From an uncultured Sediminibacterium sp. (lineage in GTDB: Bacteria; Bacteroidota; Bacteroidia; Chitinophagales; Chitinophagaceae), in NCBI RefSeq assembly GCF_946481145.1, contig NZ_CAMLMJ010000016.1, positions 34,704 through 98,703 of the forward strand: a stretch of DNA of 64,000 nt, in the 5' to 3' direction. Shown here in pieces: positions 55,602 to 64,000 of this stretch. The stretch's first letter is position 1, and the number at the start of each line of letters is the position of its first letter. Both the position numbers and the translations under genes were made by a program. Below the pieces are notes generated by a model, which worked only from the letters and a program-made list of their open reading frames with translations, searched no databases and had not been told where the DNA came from.

Positions 55602-55820
55602 ATGGACGCTCCCTTTTATATCGGTTCTATTTGTATTACCCCCCATACATCTGAAAGGGAGGTCCATTTTTCTGTTTCAGATCATGAGGGTTATCTGTTC
55701 CGGCTTGTTCCGACACCTGAAGGGTTCGCCGTTTCACAACTGGATAAAGCACTGGATCAATTCATTGACCAATCCTTGGTCAAACTTGTCAGTGATACTA
55801 TTGAAAGCCATTATAGTTAA
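55602..55820 (+). CDS. Small unknown protein upstream of SRAP
   Basis: A 72-aa acidic protein (MDAPFYIGSICITPHTSERE, ending TIESHYS). No recognised domain. Tightly placed between another small gene and the SRAP gene (9-nt gap), so probably cotranscribed. Confidence 0.6.
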   Translation: MDAPFYIGSICITPHTSEREVHFSVSDHEGYLFRLVPTPEGFAVSQLDKALDQFIDQSLVKLVSDTIESHYS

Positions 55821-55829
55821 GTTTGTCTT

Positions 55830-56648
55830 ATGTGTTATTATAACGGACAAAAGGTTACCCATGCTGAGTTTATCCGCCTGAAGAGCCTAGAGAAGGCTGT
55901 TTCACAATATGATTTTCTAGATCGGGACTTGCATGATGGATTTGCCTATGGAAATATAGCTGTGTTAAAACCCATAGAGGGAAAGCAGGATTTTGATCTA
56001 TTGCATATGGAATGGGGATTTGTTCCGGACACATGGTTTGGTAAGCCGCTTGATACCAGAGAGAAGGTTGAACAGTGGCGGAGAGGGTATAAGGATGCGA
56101 AGGGGAAATTTATTCCGGGTATTACGACGCTCAATGCGATATCCGAAGAAATGTTGTTGCCGAATAAGATTTATCGTGAGTCAGCTTTGAAAAGAAGGTG
56201 CCTGGTTTTTTCTACCGGTTTTTTTGAATGGCGGCATTTTTATCCTCTGAATAAACGTACGGGAGAGCCGGTAAAAACTGCGATCAAAATCCCACATCAT
56301 ATCCGTGTGAAGGATCAGCCTTATTTTTTTATGGCTGGTATTTATAAACCCTGGACAGATAAGACAACAGGAGAGACAGTAGATACGGTTTCCATCTGCA
56401 CGACGGCAGCACCTGAAGGACATATCATGGCGAAGATTCACAATAGTAAGATGCGCATGCCTACGATACTGAATGAGAATCTCGCCTGGGAGTGGTTGTT
56501 TGGTGATCTTAGTGAAGAGCGTATTACTGAAATAGGAGGGACACAGTTTTCTTCGGAGCAGATGGAGGCATGGACGGTGGCGAAGGATTTTAAAACTGTA
56601 TTGAATCCTTCGGAGAAGGTTGAGTGGGAGGAATTGCCATCAGTTTAG
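55830..56648 (+). CDS. SOS response-associated peptidase family protein (SRAP; YedK/HMCES)
   Basis: A 272-aa SRAP protein, which caps abasic sites in single-stranded DNA through a thiazolidine bond to Cys2. Met-Cys-Tyr-Tyr-Asn at the start leaves Cys2 exposed after Met removal. The conserved Asn (LNAISE), Glu (GFFEWRH) and His (KIHNSKMRMPTIL) are present. It is longer than E. coli YedK owing to insertions near 60-95 and 150-165. It converges on the dinB operon. Confidence 0.93.
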   Translation: MCYYNGQKVTHAEFIRLKSLEKAVSQYDFLDRDLHDGFAYGNIAVLKPIEGKQDFDLLHMEWGFVPDTWFGKPLDTREKVEQWRRGYKDAKGKFIPGITTLNAISEEMLLPNKIYRESALKRRCLVFSTGFFEWRHFYPLNKRTGEPVKTAIKIPHHIRVKDQPYFFMAGIYKPWTDKTTGETVDTVSICTTAAPEGHIMAKIHNSKMRMPTILNENLAWEWLFGDLSEERITEIGGTQFSSEQMEAWTVAKDFKTVLNPSEKVEWEELPSV

Positions 56649-56666
56649 TTATCAATATGACTTTAA

Positions 56667-57392
56667 TTAAAAAGGAAGATCATTCATGCCTAATTCTTGT
56701 CCAAAATACCATATTGGAACTTCGGGTTTTTCAAATTTGAAAAAATTAAACGTTTTTATATCAATAATTATCTTTTCAAAAAAGCTTTCAATTAACAATA
56801 TTGTATCGAATAATATTTCTGGGTTTGTCAAATAAAAATATTCTCTTTCATTTTCTATATCGATAACTCCAAATTTCTTTATCAACTGTAATAAATCACT
56901 TGGAGCAGAGTGGCTTTTGATACATGAGTTTTCATGTATAATCAGATTTCGTAACTTTTGTATTTGTGTGATTGTTAGCCATTGAGTATCTAACTTTTGG
57001 AAATTTAAGTTCGCAACTTTACTGAGGAATATCCTTGTTTTACCAATAATATTCTGCCCTGAAATCTGATCTAATGGAATCGGAAATTCGGTTTTAAGAG
57101 TAATTAAATCACAAATTTCAATTAACGTTACTTCAAGTAATGAGTATAGGGATACTAATGTTGAATGATATAAATATGTCGGGATTCTTATTTTGTCTTG
57201 TAAGTATATTTTTTCGAAAAAGTCAGAGAATTGAGGTTGTTCATTTTTCTCCTCATTTAATAGATTATTAAGTTTTGCGTTTCGCTCATTAAGTTTTTTG
57301 ATGTTAAAATGAATATACTCTTTAAGATAGTCTAAATCAGTCTTAAGTTTGATTTCTATAGACGATAAATCTATTTCGACTTTGAATGCCAT
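56667..57392 (-). CDS. HEPN-like protein in the dinB operon
   Basis: A 241-aa all-helical protein of low GC. Residues about 135-156 read WLTITQIQKLRNLIIHENSC, containing Arg148-Asn-x3-His153, the RX4H form of the HEPN ribonuclease/nucleotide-binding motif. Flanking helices (YHSTLVSLYSLLEVTLIEICDLI) fit the HEPN bundle. It follows dinB by 28 nt on the same strand, so it should share its control. It may be an RNase or toxin, or a MAE_28990/Cthe_2314-type protein; no antitoxin partner is seen. Confidence 0.65.
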   Translation of the reverse strand: MAFKVEIDLSSIEIKLKTDLDYLKEYIHFNIKKLNERNAKLNNLLNEEKNEQPQFSDFFEKIYLQDKIRIPTYLYHSTLVSLYSLLEVTLIEICDLITLKTEFPIPLDQISGQNIIGKTRIFLSKVANLNFQKLDTQWLTITQIQKLRNLIIHENSCIKSHSAPSDLLQLIKKFGVIDIENEREYFYLTNPEILFDTILLIESFFEKIIIDIKTFNFFKFEKPEVPIWYFGQELGMNDLPF

Positions 57393-57420
57393 TTGATATA
57401 TGTTTAATGAATTCTATCTT

Positions 57421-58605
57421 TTATATTCCTAAATTATTTAAATAAATTTTATGTTGGATTAGTGAAGATGCTTTCTGGATCAAATTTTCGCCAAATTGAG
57501 ATTTTATACTGTCGATTCTTTGATATAGTCTAATAGCTTCCTGCGTATCCTGAAACATATTGATTTGGTAGTTACCCGGAATCAGATTAGAAAAGCGGAT
57601 GCCGATCAGGCGAATTAATAATCTGCGGGTGTTTACTTTGAGGAAGAGCTCTTTCACTGTCTGGAGGATGATGTGATCCTGGTTGGTGTAGGGGACGGTC
57701 TTTTGGGACGTTAGGGTGTCGAAGTCGCTGTATCGAATTTTTACAGAGATGCAGCCGGTGAGTTTGTTTTCCTGGCGGAGTTGGAAGGCGATTTTTTCGG
57801 TCATGCGGACGAGTTGGGCATTGAGGAATTGGAGATCGATGGTGTCCTGTTGGAAGGTCTGTTCAGTTGATATACTTTTTGCTTCGTGGAAGGAGATTAC
57901 GGGAGATTCATCGATGCCATTTGCCTTGCGATGCAGGTCAATACCGGGTTTGCCCATCAGGTTGGTGAGTAGTTCTACGGGGATTTTTGAAAGTGTTTCT
58001 ACTTTGTGGATGCCCATGTTGATCAATAAGATTTTAGTCTTGTCGCCGACGCCGGGGAGGCGGTCGATTTTTAGTGGAGCGAGATAGGAGCGTTCGTTGC
58101 CGAAAGGAATTTCGAGCTGGCCATTCGGCTTTACTTCATTTGTTGCGACTTTACTTACCAGTTTATTGCTAGCGAGGGCGTATGAGATGGGGAGGCCCGT
58201 TTCCTTAGTGATGAGCCGCTTTAGCTCGCTACTGTACCTGGCACACCCAAAAAATTTTTCCATACCCGTCATATCAATATAGAATTCATCGATCGACGAT
58301 TTTTCAAACAGCGGCACACGATCACGGATCACATCGGTCACCAGATGCGAGTATTTGCTGTAAGCCTCATAATCGCCACGCACCACAATCGCATCGGAGC
58401 ACAAACGCAAAGCGGCTTTCATCGGCATGGCTGACCTGACACCAAATTTTCGGGCCTCATAACTGCAGGATGCCACCACGCCACGGTCGCCTGTACCACC
58501 CACCAGCACCGGTTTTCCGATCAATTTAGGATTGATCAGACGTTCGACAGAGACGAAAAATGTGTCGAGGTCGAGGTGGATGATATTGCGGTTAATTGGG
58601 GACAA
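57421..58605 (-). CDS. dinB: DNA polymerase IV (Y family)
   Basis: Translesion polymerase of 394 aa from the start chosen here. Motifs are IIHLDLDTFFVSVE (metal-binding Asp), SCSYEARKFGVRSAMPM, SSIDEFYIDMTG (catalytic Asp-Glu), PGVGDKTKILLINMG (HhH) and a little-finger domain. There is no in-frame ATG: the options are TTG codons at 58605, 58614 or 58650, and the nearest gives the usual 7-residue lead. A candidate operator lies 14 nt upstream. The HEPN-like gene follows. Confidence 0.9.
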   Translation of the reverse strand: MSPINRNIIHLDLDTFFVSVERLINPKLIGKPVLVGGTGDRGVVASCSYEARKFGVRSAMPMKAALRLCSDAIVVRGDYEAYSKYSHLVTDVIRDRVPLFEKSSIDEFYIDMTGMEKFFGCARYSSELKRLITKETGLPISYALASNKLVSKVATNEVKPNGQLEIPFGNERSYLAPLKIDRLPGVGDKTKILLINMGIHKVETLSKIPVELLTNLMGKPGIDLHRKANGIDESPVISFHEAKSISTEQTFQQDTIDLQFLNAQLVRMTEKIAFQLRQENKLTGCISVKIRYSDFDTLTSQKTVPYTNQDHIILQTVKELFLKVNTRRLLIRLIGIRFSNLIPGNYQINMFQDTQEAIRLYQRIDSIKSQFGENLIQKASSLIQHKIYLNNLGI

Positions 58606-58618
58606 GGCCTGCAAAATA

Positions 58619-58631
58619 CTAAATATTTTAG
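58619..58631. promoter_or_regulatory. Candidate SOS-type operator, copy 2
   Basis: CTAAATATTTTAG, with arms CTAAA/TTTAG, followed by CATTTTTGA on the plus strand, just before the dinB start. It matches the site at 55250-55262 in length, core and flank. Confidence 0.5.
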
Positions 58632-58650
58632 CATTTTTGAGTAAATTCAA

Positions 58651-58943
58651 AACGCGGGAATAAAATGAAGTATCTCATGGTGGCATTCAAACAGATTTAA
58701 GCTTTCATTGCCAGCTTGACATATAAGCGCTTATGCCTGAAAATCAAGCATTACCAGTTAAATAAGGCCTATGCACCCAATTCATGAATTAAAAAACAAA
58801 AAAGCCTAAATGGAGGATGTGTTATTTTATTCGTTACCCTGGTAAAACTTTGATGCATTAAAAGCTGATTCTTTTAGCTTACTTTATCTTTTAGTTTATA
58901 ATGTTATTCGAAAAAGAAGGAATCAATAAGCTATTTTTCATTT
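58651..58943. other. Divergent spacer
   Basis: Spacer between dinB and an erythromycin-esterase-like gene. It holds a perfect 12-bp palindrome ATAAGCGCTTAT at 58723-58734 right after TTGACAT; a regulator site is possible. Otherwise AT-rich with no gene. Confidence 0.45.
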
Positions 58944-60068
58944 ATGATTCGAACTGTATTCATTAAATCCTATTTAGTATCAATACTGTTATCCATAGGT
59001 TGTCCATTTAAAGCAATAGGACAACAGGAGAAAGTAGAGATGGAAGCTGTGAATTGGACAACGAGAATGCCAGAAATTCCCTATGAAAAATACCTCCCTG
59101 AAGGAAAGGACATAATATTAATCTCTGAATTACATAATGTAAGTTCGACGTATCCAGTACTAGAAAGTGTATTGCAGAAATTCATACTAAAAGGGTTTCG
59201 TAATATCATTCAAGAAATGCCATTTTCTTATTCAATTATTTGTAATGAATATCTAGAAACAGGCGATACAGCCTATTTGAATATGATCAGTTCGTCGGAA
59301 GAAGCCAAAAAATTTTATACAAATATCCGAGCATTATTTCTTAAGCTAAACAAAAAGGAAAGCCCAAGATTTTGGGGAATTGATTTTGAATTAGGAGAGA
59401 GCAGGATGAACTATGTAAAAGCCGCCGCTGCAATTCTGCGAAGAAAATATCACTATCCACCCTATATTCAGCGAATTCTAGGCGAAATCAATAATTCGGA
59501 AAATATATTACAAATTAAAAGTCTCAGAAATGAGTTGAGCAATACTATTGAACAAGGAGTGTTTCAAAATCAGTTTAATCAGAATGGGATTGATTTATTG
59601 ACGGTGTTTGCAAGTAGGAATGATACATATACTAAACATAGGGATATTCAATTGTTCCAGAATTTATTTAGAATTGATTCTATCATTAAAGCAAAAGAAC
59701 CTGATGCAAAGTATATCGGTAGCTTTGGCCTGTCTCATGTTAATACAGCCCTAAAATATAGCTTAAGTAGTATTTTATTGTCCGATACAGCGTGGTCAAA
59801 TCGTACCAGCATTATCGGAACGCATTATTTTAATTGCATCAGCAATTATGGTTTAAGAAAGGAAACAATAGTAAATGATATAGGTGTTTTACCAAAATCT
59901 ATTTCGAAATCACTTGAAAAGCAAATAGTAAATACTCAAGATAAATCCTTAATAGTCGTAAAACCTGAGCGAGATATTTCAGTAAAGCGAAAGCTGCATT
60001 ATGCTCTTGTTTTGGTACTAATTTCTTATCCTGGGGAGCGTAAAAATTTGCAAAGAATTATGGAATAG
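58944..60068 (+). CDS. Exported EreA/ChaN-like (erythromycin esterase-like) protein
   Basis: A 374-aa protein with a hydrophobic N-terminus (probable signal peptide ending near AIGQ). The conserved blocks ILISELHNVSSTYPV, IIQEMPFSYS, WGIDFELG and IGSFGLSHVN resemble the erythromycin esterase/TIKI/ChaN fold, whose active site uses Glu/His from such motifs. Low GC. Whether it hydrolyses a macrolide or something else is unknown; many family members are not resistance genes. Confidence 0.65.
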   Translation: MIRTVFIKSYLVSILLSIGCPFKAIGQQEKVEMEAVNWTTRMPEIPYEKYLPEGKDIILISELHNVSSTYPVLESVLQKFILKGFRNIIQEMPFSYSIICNEYLETGDTAYLNMISSSEEAKKFYTNIRALFLKLNKKESPRFWGIDFELGESRMNYVKAAAAILRRKYHYPPYIQRILGEINNSENILQIKSLRNELSNTIEQGVFQNQFNQNGIDLLTVFASRNDTYTKHRDIQLFQNLFRIDSIIKAKEPDAKYIGSFGLSHVNTALKYSLSSILLSDTAWSNRTSIIGTHYFNCISNYGLRKETIVNDIGVLPKSISKSLEKQIVNTQDKSLIVVKPERDISVKRKLHYALVLVLISYPGERKNLQRIME

Positions 60069-60205
60069 AAAAAAATGGTAAGCTAACTATTGTGAATAGT
60101 TGTTTGATGTATATAAGTTAGCAAAATCAAATATGGTTTAATTAATTAAATTATAGTAAATAAATATTGTTTTTCAATAATGCTTTTATGGATTTTAAGA
60201 TCTTA

Positions 60206-62455
60206 TTATTTTCTTTCAAAATATTTTAAGGCAAAAATTAGCATTTCATCAATGTTATCTTTTATTTTATCTATTTTTATTTTTACTGGTATGTCAATTT
60301 TTATACCAACTCTTTGAGTAGGAGATTTATCTGGATAATAAATACCTACTCCGGATATATTTGTTTCAATACCGCCAGGTAGCATAATTTTAGACATATT
60401 TCCATCTGTACCTGCTGTGGTTGAGCCAATCACAACTACATTATCACCACTCTGGAGTGCCATAGTTGTGTATTCCGCACTACTTTGGGTTTGTTCATTT
60501 ACAAGGACAACAACCCTTTTATTATATTTCTCACCATTTCCACCTCCATTGTATATTACTCCTCTTTGTTCAAAATAGCCTGGATAATTTATCGAGGTAG
60601 TAGTATAGGATACAAAAGGAGAGTAAACCGATTTAATATAATTGCCAATACCAAAGGGGATGAAGTCAGAAGGATAACATCTAAGGTCAATTATTAACCC
60701 TGAGGTATTTCTTAATTTATTTTTTATGGTTTCTAAATTCATTGATAGATATTTACCTGGGTATAAATACCCAATGCTATCATTTAAAATGGCCATTCCA
60801 TTACCATCTAAAGCAATATCAGGTGAAGGGAAGTTTATTTGATTCAGTGCAATTCTGTTTAATACAATTTTTTTCAACTCATTATTCCTTAATATATCAA
60901 GCTTGATTTCTTTTGAGTTTCCACGTAAAATAATTTCGCTAATTTCCCTTAATTTGCCAGTCAAGTTAGCGCCGGGTACGATCGAAATCATTTTCTTAAC
61001 TAAATTTCCAACAGAAACTCCATCAATAGCGGTGATGATATCGCCTCTTTGAACAAGCGGAGTTTTATCTTTAGGATCAGTTGTCATAACTTGATTTATC
61101 ACTAAGGTGTCACTTATGAATTTTACTTTTATAGGTGGATGATATATTCCTAAATATTTCTCTTTAGCTTTATTTGTACCATTTATCCAAGTATGGGCAT
61201 CATAAAGTGAACTGAATAGTTTCATACAAGCAATTGTGTATTCTTCTTCATCTTTGGCAGTAAGAAAAATGGGAATAAATTCTAATAAAAGATTATCCCA
61301 TTTTTTGCCAAGTAAGTTTCGATAAGGATAAAAATATTGAACTGAAGCCCAATATCTAAACAGTGCAATAAGTCTTATTGATGGGTATAATATTTGATTT
61401 GTTTCGAAAGTATGCTCATTAGTGAATTTAGGATTCCCAATGTTGTTGTTCAAGTCAATATAATGGTGAGTTTTAAGTGATGTGTTATAAAGGATTTTCT
61501 GTAGATGTTCTACAGTTTTCTTAGGGAACACATCTGATTTAAAGAGGTTTCCATACAAATTATTTTGTAAGTTTTTATCTTTATTTTCTTTCCAGATACT
61601 TTGACAGGATGAACATTCACTTTTCACTTCGAATGAGTTTATCCAATTTGATATAATACTTTTAGCTTCTTTCTCAGTTTTTGATTTTAAGATATTTGGT
61701 AGTATTATCAAAAGCTCTTTATCCATGTCAATTAACCCTTTGGCAACTTCTTCATGGTGGTATTTAATAAAGGCCCAAACTTCACCTAGTAATTCTAATG
61801 AATTCAATAAAGTATTATCTATTTTATAATCAATATGGTTGGTGATCTTGATAAGTGAATCCTCGATATTTGATCTTATTCCATTTAATTTGGTAATTTC
61901 TATTTCGTCGATTTTTAAGCTTAAACTGTCAATCCAAAGTTGACCATTTCCTGCCAGTAATCCTCCAAATGTTATCTTTGTAATTTCTTGAGAATAAGGG
62001 AGCGTGATAGTAAATTTTCTCCAGTCGATTGAGCCATTAATGTTTAAATTTTTCATGTTATCATAGTGAATTGCATTATTCCCATTCAGTAATGCTAGAA
62101 ACAGACCTGCAAATCCACTTGTGATATTTTTAGTTTTTAGATATCCTGATAATGTTATATTTCGACCTTTAAATTGTTCATTATTGATTGTATAATAGAC
62201 ACTTCCGAATTGATTAATGTCATTGTAATTCCTATTAATAAGTTTTAGAGAAGCATCTTTCGAAACTTTATACGTTTCATCCTGCATTAGAATATATGAT
62301 GCTGAATCATTTTGAAAATATCCGAGATTCCATCCCCCTGGTGTATTTATATTATTGAAAAATTTCAGATTGATATTGTTCTGGGTGTTCCCAATTATAC
62401 AAATTGCATTTAAAAGTATGATAATCAATAACTTAGTATTTTTTTTATAGAGCAT
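60206..62455 (-). CDS. Exported S41 family peptidase with PDZ domain
   Basis: A 749-aa protein with a signal peptide (MLYKKNTKLLIIILLNAICIIG). Residues about 28-190 form a beta-sandwich domain (GWNLGYFQNDSASYI ... NGQLWIDSLSLKI). A PDZ domain is at about 445-520 (VQRGDIITAIDGVSV). The S41 core has LIIDLRCYPSDF, nucleophile Ser in QTQSSAEYTTMALQ and GSTTAGTDGN. It resembles tail-specific proteases acting on extracellular substrates. AT-rich; it converges on the EreA-like gene. Confidence 0.87.
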   Translation of the reverse strand: MLYKKNTKLLIIILLNAICIIGNTQNNINLKFFNNINTPGGWNLGYFQNDSASYILMQDETYKVSKDASLKLINRNYNDINQFGSVYYTINNEQFKGRNITLSGYLKTKNITSGFAGLFLALLNGNNAIHYDNMKNLNINGSIDWRKFTITLPYSQEITKITFGGLLAGNGQLWIDSLSLKIDEIEITKLNGIRSNIEDSLIKITNHIDYKIDNTLLNSLELLGEVWAFIKYHHEEVAKGLIDMDKELLIILPNILKSKTEKEAKSIISNWINSFEVKSECSSCQSIWKENKDKNLQNNLYGNLFKSDVFPKKTVEHLQKILYNTSLKTHHYIDLNNNIGNPKFTNEHTFETNQILYPSIRLIALFRYWASVQYFYPYRNLLGKKWDNLLLEFIPIFLTAKDEEEYTIACMKLFSSLYDAHTWINGTNKAKEKYLGIYHPPIKVKFISDTLVINQVMTTDPKDKTPLVQRGDIITAIDGVSVGNLVKKMISIVPGANLTGKLREISEIILRGNSKEIKLDILRNNELKKIVLNRIALNQINFPSPDIALDGNGMAILNDSIGYLYPGKYLSMNLETIKNKLRNTSGLIIDLRCYPSDFIPFGIGNYIKSVYSPFVSYTTTSINYPGYFEQRGVIYNGGGNGEKYNKRVVVLVNEQTQSSAEYTTMALQSGDNVVVIGSTTAGTDGNMSKIMLPGGIETNISGVGIYYPDKSPTQRVGIKIDIPVKIKIDKIKDNIDEMLIFALKYFERK

Positions 62456-62480
62456 AAAAAAATATTAAATATTTAAAATA

Positions 62481-62678
62481 TTTACTCCAAATGAGATACA
62501 AATAATCAGGCTGATTTGTTTAGAATATACAGCAAAGGAAATAGCTTCTAAAACCAGACAAAGCGTACGGACCGTTGAAGGGATAAGAGGACGTATTATG
62601 AAGAAACTAAATGTTAAAGGTAGTGTTGGTATTGTAATCTATGCTATAAGGACAGGGTTGTACAACGTAAATCTATGA
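62481..62678 (+). pseudogene. C-terminal HTH remnant of a NarL-type response regulator
   Basis: The frame ending at 62678 reads FTPNEIQIIRLICLEYTAKE, then IASKTRQSVRTVEGIRGRIM and a KKLNVKG tail ending in YAIRTGLYNVNL. This is a complete LuxR-type HTH with no receiver domain and no usable start codon. It is similar to the end of the intact regulator 640 nt downstream, so it is the stump of a paralogous gene. Confidence 0.8.
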
Positions 62679-63315
62679 CTTCATTGTAACTATTTGTAGA
62701 TTCTTGGCAATATGATGCAGAATTTACAACTATTCTTAAAATCTGATGGTTTTCATAATGAGCCAAAAAAAAGTATTTAGTGCATAAGGTTTAATTCAAA
62801 ATCGTTCGATTGGCTTTATAACTGATATGTCTTTTGATTCAGTAGAATATTTCACGAATACATTTTCTGATGTATTGGGTCTGCTGACCTGATTTTTTTA
62901 ACTGATTTCAGCATTCAAGTCTGGTTCGATACCCAACATCCTACATAGTATTACAAATTTCCCTTGGTCCCAGGTAGTGTTGATTTAGAAAAATGTGAGT
63001 GCGGTTACACACTGTCCGATAACGCAACAATCGAGGGTGGTAGGTGATGTGTAGAAATAGAACGAATATTATGTTTTCATTTCTAAAAACATTAATACTA
63101 TCCTTTGAAACGGTGGAAATGCTAAAAGGATTAAAATATAGATTTTTGTTATACTATAATGGTTGTTAATGTACTAAAGATTGTTTTGTCTTCTATATAC
63201 AACTCTTCTAAAAGTTATCCTCAAAGAAATGTGTCATCAGATTATAGGCGAATAAGTTTCTTATTTATGGAACTCTGTATATTTAGCTGGTTTTTATAAA
63301 AAAAGTGAATGACGC
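62679..63315. other. Gene-free stretch, possibly decayed
   Basis: No intact gene. On the minus strand about 62903-63000 encodes a short open stretch (TTWDQGKFVILCRMLGIEPD, stop soon after) that may be a fragment of an old gene I cannot identify. The promoter of the following regulator should lie near the right end. Confidence 0.4.
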
Positions 63316-63966
63316 ATGAAAACAAAAATCGGACTAGTAGATGATCATGCTATAACTAGGAAGGGTATCAAGACTTTGCTGGAAATGAATAAGCAATATC
63401 AGGTAACTGTAGAAGCCTCTAATGGTAAGGATTTGCTGGCCATTTTGGACGACGGAACAGTTCCTGATGTATTAATCCTAGACTTGTCAATGCCTGAAAT
63501 GAGCGGATTTGATATTATAAACCAAATACATACGCAGTACCCATCTGTTAAAATCTTCATTTTTTCTTTTTATCAGTCGGAAGATGTTATATTAAACACT
63601 ATTTACCAAGGAGCTTGTGGTTATTTGCCAAAATCGGCTGATCCATCTCAATTAGAGCGTGCTATTCAAGCTGTATTAGACTATGGATTTTATATTCCCG
63701 GACACATAAAGCGCAAATATGGTGAACTTACCAAAAGCCGATCAACAAAAGGATTTCAAGGAAAACAACTTTTAACTGAAAAGGAAATTCAGTTCATCAA
63801 GCTTGCCTGTACCAATCTCACCTATAAAGAAATTTCTTTAAAGCTCTCTGTACAGCCAAAGACTCTGGAAAATTACCGGGATAGTATTTTCCAGAAACTG
63901 GGTATTAATAATCGTGCAGCTCTCACTTTTTATGCTATCGAAAATGGCATAGTTCAATTGTTTTAG
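63316..63966 (+). CDS. NarL/FixJ family response regulator
   Basis: A 216-aa two-domain regulator: receiver (about 3-120) with phospho-acceptor Asp56 (LILDLSMPEM) and acidic DDH at 9-11, and LuxR-type HTH (about 148-210: LLTEKEIQFIKLACTNLTYKEISLKLSVQPKTLENYRDSIFQKLG). Its kinase is not in the window; it may lie to the right. A decayed paralogue lies upstream. Confidence 0.94.
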   Translation: MKTKIGLVDDHAITRKGIKTLLEMNKQYQVTVEASNGKDLLAILDDGTVPDVLILDLSMPEMSGFDIINQIHTQYPSVKIFIFSFYQSEDVILNTIYQGACGYLPKSADPSQLERAIQAVLDYGFYIPGHIKRKYGELTKSRSTKGFQGKQLLTEKEIQFIKLACTNLTYKEISLKLSVQPKTLENYRDSIFQKLGINNRAALTFYAIENGIVQLF

Positions 63967-64000
63967 ATTTTGTTCCTATTTACAGGGTAAGGTTAAACAA

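Noticed and set aside
55684..55881. Frame overlapping the 72-aa gene and the SRAP start
   Set aside because: Shadow frame; the in-line genes have better spacing and SRAP needs its Met-Cys start.
58944..60068. Macrolide resistance gene
   Set aside because: Only fold-level motifs are shared with erythromycin esterases; the signal peptide and context do not support a resistance call.
62930..62960. tRNA-like GGTTCGATACC
   Set aside because: The T-arm stem does not pair beyond two bases and no other tRNA arms fit around it.

Overview
The window looks like chromosomal DNA of a member of the phylum Bacteroidota, most likely family Chitinophagaceae. The basis is gene content (type 2 PyrF, FtsK with a long acidic linker, LolA, DUF4349, DUF1569, YCII, GH43-like and S9/S41/M16 peptidases), signal peptides ending in AQ, -7 promoter elements of the form TAnnTTTG, few Shine-Dalgarno sequences, and an ECF sigma factor paired with a short HX3CX2C anti-sigma protein. 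No rRNA, tRNA, CRISPR array or intact insertion sequence was seen.

Layout. 0-8 kb: ychF, a fused SpmA/SpmB-like membrane protein, a sirtuin, a DUF4349 lipoprotein, then a minus-strand run pdhA > TPR protein > ribH > LutA-like Fe-S protein > EVE protein. 8-13.5 kb: a rearranged locus where a pruA 3' fragment is joined to a pdhA 5' fragment between FAS1 and an AT-rich pair of unknown genes, followed by intact pruA. 13.8-32.5 kb: housekeeping and secreted functions, including tryptophan dioxygenase and kynureninase, pyrF, metallophosphoesterase, SGNH hydrolase, S9 peptidase, a VIT1-family transporter, a GH43-like enzyme, a dicarboxylate symporter and a YCII protein. 32.7-47.1 kb: core genes gcdH-like, aroK, ftsK, lolA, rnz, rpsO-pnp, prmA, plsY and an M48 lipoprotein. 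47.1-54.9 kb: ECF sigma/anti-sigma pair, then a sigma-54 activator followed by FIST, H-NOX and a large hybrid histidine kinase whose N-terminus looks like an HNOBA domain. This is the strongest candidate system in the window: a nitric-oxide-type sensing phosphorelay with two possible sensors.

55.2-58.7 kb is a convergent DNA-damage-type module. One operon carries two small unknown genes and an SRAP protein. The opposing operon carries dinB and a HEPN-like protein. Both operons start at near-identical 13-bp palindromes, a candidate shared SOS operator. 58.9-64 kb holds an erythromycin-esterase-like protein, an S41 protease, the broken HTH end of a NarL-type regulator and an intact NarL-type regulator.

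The most unusual structural feature is about twenty intergenic arrays of degenerate 7-bp (sometimes 8-bp) words, often as inverted pairs around a short spacer. They fall into recurring word families, sit hard against gene starts and stops, and in several places supply the stop codon of the neighbouring gene.
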